A DNA stretch of 64,000 nt from Paroedura picta. Taxonomy: Eukaryota > Chordata > Lepidosauria > Squamata > Gekkonidae. The first letter of the stretch is position 1, and the number at the start of each line of letters is the position of its first letter. Below are positions 1 to 11,100 of this stretch, piece after piece. A program made the translations under genes and the position numbers. The stretch is taken from NCBI RefSeq assembly GCF_049243985.1, contig NC_135372.1, positions 100,839,318-100,903,317 on the forward strand, written 5' to 3'. The notes beneath the pieces are model-generated. The model was not told where the DNA came from. It saw nothing but the letters and a program-made list of their open reading frames with translations, and did no database searches.

Positions 1-616
1 TGTCCCATCCCCTGAGGAGGGAGGAGCAAGAAGGACTAACGTGACAAAAGTGCTATAAAAAGATAAATATAGAATAGCTTGCTTTTTAATTCAGCAAGCT
101 AGAAAAACTTGCATTGTAGAGTCAGTAAACCCTCCTAAGTAGTTAAGATGGACCAAAGTATTGTCAGTTGCCCAATAAAAGCTTTCCACCATCTTGTTCA
201 CTAGACAATGACATGAAAGGCAACAGCAAGCCAAGGGTAGCACTCCAGCAGTTCAGTCCGAAATTGCAGTCAAGCCATGCTTTAGCTCATGCAACTCCTA
301 TGTAGTGTTTGTTTGGAGCCTAAATGGATAAACCTTTCAAAGCAGAAATCAAAGTATTCAGGTAAGAGGTCAGCTTTGAACAGCTCCATCATTGAACCAT
401 CAGGTACTAGCACGAGTATGGATGCTTTGTTCCCTCTCCACTCTCATCTTTGCAGGCATATTTCTTTTGTAAACGAGTTTGATTCATCAGGATTCCAGCT
501 CACTAGGAAAACTGTCTTTTGGAGCACCTATTTTAGCCATCAAGTTTGCGCAACATGTAAACCTTGCATAAGTACAGTTCAGTAAACAATCTTCTTCAGA
601 GCTCTAGAATAAAGTG

Positions 617-892
617 GGTAAAGGTAAAGGTAAAGGTATCCCCTGTGCAAGCACCGAGTCATGTCTGACCCTTGGGGTGACGCCCTCTAGCGTTTTCATG
701 GCAGACTCAATACGGGGTGGTTTGCCAGTGCCTTCCCCAGTCATGACCGTTTACCCCCCAGCAGCAAGCTGGGTACTCATTTTACCGACCTCGGAAGGAT
801 GGAAGGATGAGTCAACCTTGAGCCGGCTGCTGGGATCGAACTCCCAACCTCATGAGCAAAGCTTTCAGGCGGCTGCCTTACCACTCTGGTGA
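617..892 (-). repeat. Sauria-type SINE, near full length
   Basis: On the minus strand it runs from the tRNA-like head (accagagtggtaaggcagcc) through the shared body (gccggctcaaggttgactca) to a (ACCTTT)n tail. The 3' third, with its 'gggtcagacatgactcggt' motif, resembles Bov-B LINE 3' ends, which fits Bov-B mobilisation as known for this family. It lies in the DSTYK 3' UTR region. Confidence 0.9.
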
Positions 893-1498
893 AGACTAAA
901 TCCTAGTAAAGTGATTTGAAGGGGGTGGGGTGGGATGGAAGAACAGGTAACTTGCAGTGCATGTATGATATATCCAGCTATACATGGGCACAGCAACAGC
1001 TTTCAAAAAGACTGGTTATGCCTTTTACAGATCCTCTACAAATACTGGTTTTCTTAACACACAGGAGTGACTGCAGCTCTGTGCTCATCATTGACCCACT
1101 TTACAATACAGGATACAGCCATTTCTCATATCATCCCTGGTAGCCACACACTGTAGTTAACTCCTAACTGCAGCTGTGAAAACATTTAGTGTCCATTTTC
1201 ATTTCAAGCTTTAACATATAAACATATATATAGCACTGCCAATAGGAATAAGGCCCCATGTTTTAGCAAAACTGTACATCTTATTGTGGGGCAAGTCTAC
1301 TCCAAAATTAAACATATGCTGTAGGTGTGGCTGTATATTGTGTAGGGAAGGAGTGAGAGGCAAATTTTACACATGTAAAGAAACATAGCCCCAGTGAAAC
1401 CAAGACACAGTACTCTGAATCAGTATTTAAAATGCATAGGGTAAAGAATAAGGAAGTTGCTTCTTGGGAAAAGTCATACAAGACATTTTCAAATGTAG

Positions 1499-1514
1499 TT
1501 TATTTCATTTTATT
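1499..1514 (-). promoter_or_regulatory. DSTYK: Candidate DSTYK poly(A) signals (two AATAAA)
   Basis: Read on the minus strand, AATAAA occurs at 1514-1509 and again at 1504-1499, about 1.8 kb past the stop. No strong GU-rich element is evident just downstream, so use is uncertain. Confidence 0.3.
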
Positions 1515-2850
1515 TCACATAAACTATTTCTATACTTCCAAAAATACTGACCTAGGCCCTCCTAATTTTAAACAAGGTTACTAGCCACCATAACAGAAAC
1601 TGAATATGAAAATGAGTAATACTATTAGGTGATGGGAACAGGAGCCCAGATACATGACAGTGCCATTCCTAGGACTTCCTATTTAAAAATAGATGTGCTT
1701 TTTTGTGAGCATTGCTGGCAGCTGTTCGAGTTGCTAGATGCTACAATCTGTGGATGGAAGTGCCTATATGATTCACGCCACCACATAACAATGAGTGCCC
1801 ATCAAGCAGAAAGCAATCATTTTAAAAGCCTGGCTCCAAAGGTATGGAACATACAATGAATCATCTAGGCTACTAAGTAACACTGCAGGTTTACTTTGAT
1901 CTAGTGGCTTCCACTGATGTTAACAGGCCTAACCCGCATATCTTCTTTGTACAGCTAAAAAAAAAGCAAAGTATTGTATGTCAGCTTTGCTCAGCACATT
2001 AGATTATCCCATAAAGATAGGCCCAGTGTACATCCCATTGTGTGCAGGAGGGAGAATGCAATCACATCCCATCTTCCAAGCACCTGGTGAAACACTCGCA
2101 ATTGGTCCCCCTCCTCAACTATCACAGGTGCATTTGCCTTTTCAACCTACATTCCATTTAAAATATTGTTGTAACAAGAAACTAATTCTTGCACACACGA
2201 AGACACACACAAGAACCAAGTTAAAGATGTGTAAAAGTCATTAGAAGGAGCCCATTTCAGAAGTCTCTGGACTTCTGCAATGAATACCTAGATTAATGCA
2301 GCCAAATGACAAACGCCAAGGAAATAATGATGGACACAGCAACCATGTATGCCTATGGAATTACAACAGGTTTCTCTTGGATCATCTTCAAGGAAATGAC
2401 ATAAAATGTACAGCTGAACTTATTTTTAAAAGTGTGTATCAACATTAGAGCAGAATTTAAAACAGCCATTGCCTTTGTACTTAATTCGAAACAAGAAAAC
2501 CACTGTAGTTAAAACATGATACACTGGTACTCTGCTGGGTACCTACCATGGTTAGTCGCTAGCAACCTGTGTTTCTGTCTTTGTAGGTGTGAAGTCTTTT
2601 GGTGGCGTGCCCATCTCACTGTCAGATTGCAAAAAAATTAAAAGACCATCTTTGCTCATGTTTCCCAAGAACTACTATTAAGCATTTACCAGAAGAGAGC
2701 TTGGCTGATAAGACAAAGAACAGATAGCTTATACTGTTAGGGTATTTCCACTGCAGCAGAGGCTTCTCCCAAGAAGAATATGGATGCTCTGATGCCTCCT
2801 TGTAAGCATACCAAGTATTATGGGAAATAAATGAATCCACACCTTTCACT

Positions 2851-3001
2851 GTATGCTCTGTAGTTAGCAGTTATCCACCCTTGTTTCTTCTGTTCGTCCA
2901 ATTCATCTTGTATAACTTTCCAGAAAGCTGCTGTATCAGAGTGTAGATGGAGAAGAGGATTCTCAAAAGTCTCAGCTGTACTAGCTGCCAGTCTATCAAA
3001 A
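2851..3001 (-). other. Unassigned protein-like open segment B
   Basis: Minus-strand open stretch reading FENPLLHLHSDTAAFWKVIQ then DELDEQKKQGWITANYRAYS. It is preceded by a pyrimidine-rich TTTTTTGATAG that could act as an acceptor and followed by AAAG/GTGTGG that could act as a donor. The amphipathic composition looks coding, but I recognise no family. It lies in the DSTYK 3' UTR, so it is either chance or a relic. Confidence 0.2.
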
Positions 3002-3297
3002 AAGAGTGTATTACTTTTACTGGTGCTCAAAAGGAGTAATCAAAATACACCTTCAGGCTTGAATTTCCCATTTTTTCATTGCCTTTTAAAAATGAGGGAA
3101 GTACTGCACATTTGCATTAGTAGTGTATACTGGAGTGGAATGTTCCTGGCTGCTACACGAGGTGGAATTTCAGCATCCTGTCACCTGAGAGTGCATTTCT
3201 GACTGGGCTCTCCAGAAGAGCTACGCCTTGAGTTGCTGTTGACAAGGTAGGGAATCAGAGTTCTCACGCAACAGAGCAGCTCCCCCATAGCTTGGTT

Positions 3298-3485
3298 TCA
3301 AGTAGAATCATCTAAACCTTTGCTTAACTGCTCAGAGTTTGATTTGCAAAGTCTGTCCATTATGCCTTGCAACATGGGTTGGACTATGCCCAGAAGTGGG
3401 CGCCGGGACGGGTCTCCATCCCAACTGGCTTCCATAAGCTGCCAACATTCTTCATCAAAGACAGGTAGACGCTCTGGGCGTACTC
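3298..3485 (-). CDS. DSTYK: DSTYK exon 13 (residues 876-937), C-terminus and stop
   Basis: Reads [20 protein letters not shown], then [20 protein letters not shown], and ends [12 protein letters not shown] before TGA, matching the human C-terminus GLDDST. The acceptor is CTTTTCCCAG. Confidence 0.97.
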
Positions 3486-6400
3486 CTGGGAAAAGAAAAC
3501 AGGGAATGGCATTAACTGAAGGGGAGGTTTGTATTTTGATCTTGGCTTTTTTGTTTAGCGACAGCAGTCAAATATGTAAGCAGTTCCTTCTTTGGTGGGA
3601 AAATTGTGACATGAAGTTCCAAATTATTATCTATAATTTCTGATATGCATGAATAGTAGTAATATTCACACACAAAAAAACCCACAGCTCCAGCTGGATG
3701 GGCAGGGCAGGATGTCTGAGTGTGTGGATCTCTCTTCATAGAAAGCTACGAAGCTTCTTGAACTTCTCTGATGAGAGCACACCACATCTTAGGAACATGC
3801 CCTCCTAAGTTGCACTGCTGGTGCTTGTCTCTCTCAGCTATGGTCATCCATGTGGTAGAAACTTTGTAATCTTTCAAAAGAATATGAACATCACTTTGAA
3901 AAAATGGTAAATTGTCTTTGAGGAGAAGAGTTGCTATTAAAGTGACATACCTGCAATAATCAAACCTAGTATACAGGAGATTTACTAGTTGTGGTAACAA
4001 CTAGTAGACATTCACAGAGAATATATTAACCATGGAACAACGATATTTTAGAAAGTTTACAGGCCTTCCATTTCAGACTCCCTGCTCAAGATGCTCTAAA
4101 CCCTATAGATTCTCAAGCACTTGAAACAATACGGTAATGTGATGTCAGTTTTGAAATCACTTAAGCAATTAAGTTTTGTATCCTCTTGAAAAGTTCCTAC
4201 TTTTGTCTTGTTCAAAGAAATTCTTGATTTTACAAAGTTTGAAAGCACTTTACGTTCGTACAAAAATCAGAAGCATAACCCCAGTATATAGAAAAGAAAA
4301 AGAAGAACTGATATTCCGCTTTTTACTAACAAGGAGTCTCAAAGCGGCTTACAGTTGCCTACCCTCCCTATCCCCACAACAGACCCCCTGTGAGGTATGT
4401 TCGGCTGAGAGAGTTTTGAGAGAGAACTGATTGGCCCAAGGTCACTCAACTGGCTGCATGTGGAAGTGGAGAGGGAATCAAACTCGGTTCTCCAGATTAG
4501 AGGTCACTGCTCTTGACCACTACACCACAGTGGCTATAAAATCTTTTTTAACATTCTTCATCCAAAGAGCTAATGGTACTGCTGTTGCTTTCTGCCATAT
4601 GGTATCTAGAAATCCAAAGGATTTTTATATAAATGGGGAAATACTTGAAGAGTCCCTTAGTATATCAAAATCAAGATTACTTCTTGGACAGAAATTCTAC
4701 ATTAGAGTAATCTCCTTGAAATATAAATGCCATGATGGAGCTTCTAAAATATGATTAAGAAAACAGTTAAAAAATCTCAAAATTGGTATTTTTGTCCTGG
4801 AGGAAAGAAGCTCAGTAGTGTTATGTTAACATAAACATATACAAGTAAGTAAATAAAGTAAATATAAAAACATTTACAGCTCAGTAGTGAATAGGTCATA
4901 GTCCCATGACTATGGGTCATAGTCCCATTTACAGCCATCTTGGCTATTTTGCCAAAAGCCATTATGAACAAAAAAAATAATCTGTACATTATGCTGCCAG
5001 AGCTGCTGAGAATCTGAAGATGCTGTAATGGCAGCCTGGAAATGTGATGCTCTGAGACAGAACCTGGAAGCTCCCCACCCCCTTTCCATTTCACTCAACC
5101 TACCTTCTGTTACCAAACAGCAACATAAAAGGACTCACAAACATTGCTGCCACTTCCACACTGCAACCACAATGTGGGTATAAAGAGGTAATGGAATGGC
5201 TTATACACATGGCCTGCTCCTCCTAAGCATATAAATTACAAATCAAACCTTTATATTCAAACTTACTTCATGAGATGCTGCAGTCTGCTATATGCAGACT
5301 AGCTATTAAAAACACTGCTATACTATATATCCTTCTGACTGAGAAGCCCCCCCCCACCCCCCGACTTCAATATACCAGTATGCACTGATTCATGCTTCTG
5401 AAGCTGCCCTGAGCTTCAGGGTTCGTGAGGCACCAGAAGGGACTTCTATAGAAGAGAGTGACACAGAAGTCCACACTGTATACACACACGCTGCATCATT
5501 CCCTTTTGTACTGAAGCCATGCCCACCTCTTCGCACATTGTTCCACAGGTGGTCCTTGCTTGCACATCTCTCAAATGCTTCTGGTAACTTCACATGTCCT
5601 GAACAGATGTACCAGAACAAGATGCCAAATGCATATACATCCACCGAGTTATCATATTTGCCTGTGACAGATCAACAAGGAATATTGGTTTAACAAGATT
5701 GTATTAGAAAACAAAATTTCATTTTGTCTTTGTAGGTGTGACCTTAACAGCTTGCCCAGATGAAAATGACATGCTTTATAGCACTATTCTAATTAAGTGC
5801 CATGTTAGAATCAGCTTAGTTTACAAAACATTGAAGATACATTTTAACATGGGATAGATGCTTAGAAGTGCTGTACATATTTTTGTTGTCACCTTAATCC
5901 TAAACATGTTTAGCTCAGTAGGTCATGTTTCCTTGAAAATATGCCTTCCCAGGCTATACACATAAAGTTACACAAACTAGCAGACGTGCTCCCATCAGTA
6001 CGGCCCTTGGATCTGATCTCTGAATATCTCCATAGCTATTTAATAAACCAAAGTCCATGACAAGCTCACCTGTGAAAAGCTCGGGAGCCATATGGATAGG
6101 GGTGCCAACAATACTACCAGACATCATTGCTTCAGGCTTGCAGAATCCTAGGTCTGTGATTTTAGCTCGATTGTGTTTGTCAAGCTGCAGAGGATACAAC
6201 ATCACACTCCATTATTAAGTGTTGCCCCACAAACAGATTTTTTTATTCTGCTCTTCCTTTCAAGATGCTTAAGGTTTTCCTTTCCACACCATTTTAAACA
6301 CAACAATTCAATAAGGCAGGTTAAGATCAAAGACAGCAACTTTGTCAAGGTCAGCCAGTGATGAACCCAGGTCTCCTCAGTCCTAATCTAACACTATACT

Positions 6401-8128
6401 GTCTAATCATCACAAACAAGCTAAACACAGCCCAAGTTTGGTAGAAACTGTCTTTTATGAAACAGTTATTTCTCATGCAACAAAATGAAGCTTGTCCCCA
6501 GCAGCTAATTCAATACACAGTCTTGAATTTGTCCCCAGCAGTGAATTCACAGAATCATAGTGTTAGAAGGGGACATACAGGCCATCTAGTCCAACCCCCT
6601 GCTCAACGCTGGATCAGCCCAAAGCATCCTATAGCATCCAAGAAAACTGTGTATCCAACCTTTGCTTGAAAACTGCCAGTGAGGGGGAGCTCACCACCAG
6701 CCTATTCCAATGCTGAACTACTCTGACTGTGATTTTTTTTCCTGATATATCGTTGTACTTGTTGTTTAAACCTATTACTGCACATCCTTTCAATACACAG
6801 TCTATTTAACAGGGAGATTCCATATAATTGCTGAGACCATGGATGTAGTTATAACTCTTTAAAGATGCCATCTGAACAGGGGCTGCTACATCTTGTAGCA
6901 AGGTAGAGTTGTGGTTGTGTTCTGTCCTGACACTAGTGCTAATTACTGAAAAGCCAGTATGAAAAATTCTGTAATACAGTTTCTGTTGGTATAAGCCTCT
7001 GTCATGTTCCTTCCTTGCTGCTCCCATTAGGTATGGCTCTGTTCATGATCTTTCATCTAGTATTAGTGATAACGTGGTGTTTTCAGTTTTGTAATCTGGC
7101 ATGGTTATGTTTATTCTATAAGAAAGCATGTTTAGACATGTGAGGGACCCAAAACTAGTCTATCGAAGGCATACAAATAACTGGGAAAATATACCTGTTT
7201 GGGGATTTCACAAGAACACATTGCTCAAGCCATACTTCACTATAGGGAAAAGTACTTTTTTCTTTTTATGTAAAGGTCAGGGACTGTCAAGGAGAATAAA
7301 GCTACTAGCATAAAAGCATAACTTACCAACACATTTTTAAGTTTGATATCTCTGTGGACCAACCCCTGGCTATGAAGAAACCGAATCCCTTCAACTACAT
7401 CCAACGCAATCTGAAGCCTTGTCTCTAGTGTCAAGACAGCCTGAAGGAACACAAAAAAACCCATAATATTAACACTCATTAATGGGATTCATATTTAACT
7501 ACTAAAGCAGCACTAGTTACTCCAACAGAAATCCCTTAGAAATTCCTCTTGCCATATTAGCACAAGTAGGTCAGAGCACAGAACTTCCTTGTGCTTTTCT
7601 ACTGATGAGAGACTTAGGGAACAATCCTAAACAGGACTACTCAGAGTTAAGTCCCATGTTCTTCAGTGTGTCTTTCTCCTAGAAAAGTGACCCTAGGACT
7701 GTAGCCTTATAGCTGTCACCCCACATGACTAACAAAATAGCTGGTTGCCTTCTCACCCACACACCCCATGAAACATTTCATTTGTGACCTGTTTGGACCA
7801 CCAAGAATGATAGAAGGAATAGAAACATTAAAAAGCTAAATTACTTTATGTATACATAACAATTTAGAAGTTTCATTTTGAGACCAACTGAACATTAACC
7901 CTAGATTTCAGGTGCTGCTGGCAGAGGCTAAGGAGGATAAAACAGCATTATAGGGATAAATCAGATGAGATACAGGGAGATCTGTGATCTGATCCTTTTG
8001 GGAAGAAAAACAATGATAGCTAAAAGGAAAGAAAATCCAATTTTCCCTCTTTTGCATCACCAGCTCTGTGTAACAACAACCCAAAATGCTATCTCAACCC
8101 TAGTGCTGTGGGGGAGTTTTGTATCTTG

Positions 8129-8166
<38 letters not shown>

Positions 8167-11100
8167 ATATATTTCCATTAAATTGTGGGAGGGGGTTACC
8201 TCCAATCAGTTATTTTTTCAGCTGCGGCTGGCCACACAGTGCAGATTTCTTTATCCACACAAAATTCACTCTTTGGTTATTATATATAGGGAATACAGCT
8301 GAATACGTTCCTTATTCAGACTGGGCTCATGTGAAGAAGAACGGTATGCAATCCTGCCATACACACTCCATACCACCCTATAATTTTACCTGTCAAAATT
8401 AAAACCCACTTCCTGCACAAATAAATGATTTTGGGGGAAGAAAAATAGGGGCATTTCGGTCCCTCTCCCTTTTCCTTCCTCTCTAGAGCTAACAGCAATT
8501 ACTTTTTTAAAATTCTGAGCCATGAGATAACAGATCACAGATCGCCCAGCACTCTGTCTAGACAATGATTAGAGTATTATAAAAAGAACAAAGCTACAGG
8601 AATCCAAAAAAGATGTAATTCATATATAGCATAATGTGAGAAACATGTCTGCAACTAGAGAAAGAGATACCATAGAGGTTAACTATTAACACTGCCCATT
8701 TTAAGGATTGCTATTTCTTGCCTTCAGTCCTGTATAGAGGTCTCTATGCAACTGTTCCATTATCAGTAGAACAGCAATGTTCGAACCTGCCCCATACCCA
8801 TAATCTATCACTGATCCGTGAAGGTCTACCAGCCGCTCATGCTTTGGCAAAGACCTAGAAAAACAAACAGATACAGAAGAAAAGTAAAAAAGAACACTGA
8901 CACAGATGATGATTCTATGTCCATTTAGCTATCTTTTAACCTCCCCTTCACAGCTCAAATACTGAAAAAAGAGGTGCCAATCATCCAGTCCACCAAGCAA
9001 AGCTGACCATTATTAGACCTTAATTTTGGCCACTCATTCCCCAAATGGCAGAAATTATGCACCAGGGACCATATTTTTTAAAGTTATGATATAAGAACTG
9101 CATCATTATTCCAAGTAGTACTTGGTACATAAGCAACAGTTCATGCCAATCCTCAAACCAGATTAACTCATTGCTACAAGAGAGCTCTTAAATGCTTGTC
9201 TATTCATTACAGAAAAAGCTTAACGGCACATACCTCATGTAGTGAAACTCAAGTGCAAGATCGTTCCAGTGCTTTTCATCTGGTGGAACCACAGACTTGA
9301 GTGCACATGGGAAGTGGCCTCCCCAGGCATTACATAAGTAAACCACTCCATACTGTCCTCGGCCCAGCTCACGGCCTAGTTTTGGTTTACCTGAAACAAA
9401 CAGCTGCTTTGTCAAAGACAGGTCTTCCTAGGTTTTCCTCCAGTAGCATGCATTTCTCAAGTTTCATTTAGTCAAGTGATATGTTGCAGCAGCACAGACT
9501 CCCCTTTGTGGGCATCTCAGTATGCAAGATACATTAGCGGTACTAAAAGACATACTGAATTGGCAATACAAAAACCCCAATATGGATAAACTAGAACTTG
9601 CATGGTATAACTTACTGGAGTTAATCCAGCCTATTATCAATGCCAGAAACATCTTCATACATTAACTATAATTTATTTATTCATTCTAAATATCATGGAA
9701 GTACAGCATCAGAACCAATTTCCTCCTTTAACATACATCAATGATCAGTTCAACACAAGGACCTTTCTATTTTTGTTAACTTGGGAAGCTGGCTTTGTTT
9801 CTATACAGCCTCCAAAAGAATGAGACAGTTTTTTAAAAATGAAGACCCATGACTAGACCTCCAGACACCTTTAATTTTATTTAGAAGCAGACATGGGAGA
9901 TTGCTGATTTGATTGTAGAAGTATCAAGCAACTCTTCTCACACACTATTTCCCTACATTTCCAACCTGGAGCTATCAGCACCACCCATATTTTTCCAGAA
10001 GTTTGGAAAGAATTCATAGGAGCCATCAACAGATGGAATAACCAACCAGGGCCCAGCTTACCATATAACAAGACATCCTGCAAGGACCTGCTTTCCAATG
10101 ACAGGCGTGCAAGCCGAGGGGCATGGTCTTTTCGCACTTTCAGCCAAAGGTCTTCTGTTTTCTCCAGCCTGCCTGAGTGGCCAGCCTCTAACTAACAAAA
10201 CAAAATAAGGCGGACTATAAGCATAGTTGGGCAACTATAGCTTTTCCATATTCTGCAGTCATATCTAAATGGATTTTTCACAATTCTTTTGAACCCATTA
10301 ATTTCAAAAGATTAGCTCAAGTAATATATGCTAGGGCATATTCATTTTCCAACCCAGTCATGGTCCAATCAAGTTTTCCACTGGCAGAAAGTGAGGAGGA
10401 AAATAGAATTCAAATAGAAACCAGGTATGCGCAAAGAGCCTCTTGTGGCGCAGAGTGGTAAGGCAGCCGTCTGAAAGCTTTGCCCATGAGGTTGGGAGTT
10501 CAATCCCAGCAGCCGGCTCAAGGTTGACTCAGCCTTCCATCCTTCCGAGGTCGGTAAAATGAGTACCCAGCTTGCTGCTGGGGGGTAAACGGTCATGACT
10601 GGGGAAGGCACTGGCAAACCACCCCGTATTGAGTCTGCCAAGAAAACGCTGGAGGGCGTCACCCCAAGGGTCAGACATGACTCGGTGCTTGCACAGGGGA
10701 TACCTTTACCTTTACCTTTATGTGGAACAAGGGAGATATTGAGGAGGGGGAATTGGACAAGCTTAACTGGAAAAGCTAGCTAGATCTAACCTGTATGTAT
10801 CCCTTAAAAGAAGAAAGCTATACAGGGTTTTTACTTGGGACAAATCTACGAATTATAGAATTGTAGTGATTTGTTATCTGAAAATTAATTTTTGAAATCT
10901 CCATTAGGAATTCAACCACTGCAGAAGGTAGGTAGAATGGTTTTCACAGCACTATGAAACCCTCCAACTACATCTGATTGAGGGGTATACAAAAAAAATC
11001 ATGGTATTTTATGGGCTTGAGTATACTGAACCTGAAAATTATCAGTATTTCCTGATATTCCCGAATTCCCTTGCCAGTATGATATTTGGATTTGGTGAAT

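Larger units (their letters stand above)
1..3297 (-). other. DSTYK: DSTYK 3' UTR and downstream DNA
   Basis: This follows the DSTYK stop on the minus strand. The human mRNA has a 3' UTR of several kilobases, so much of this stretch may be UTR, possibly running past the window start. It holds one antisense SINE (617-892) and otherwise unique AT-rich DNA. A weakly coding-like segment at 2851-3001 is listed separately. Confidence 0.5.
3486..5526 (-). other. DSTYK: DSTYK intron 12
   Basis: A 2.0-kb intron holding open segment A (3746-3961), an antisense tRNA-SINE (4291-4537) and a C-rich run near 5348. Nothing else is recognised. Confidence 0.9.

Noticed and set aside
803-805. DLG instead of DFG in the kinase (residue numbers of the protein)
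   Set aside because: It looked like a lost catalytic motif, but human DSTYK has the same DLG, so it is normal for the family.
10437-10520. tRNA gene
   Set aside because: The tRNA-like sequence is a SINE head, repeated several times in the window and not foldable as an intact tRNA.
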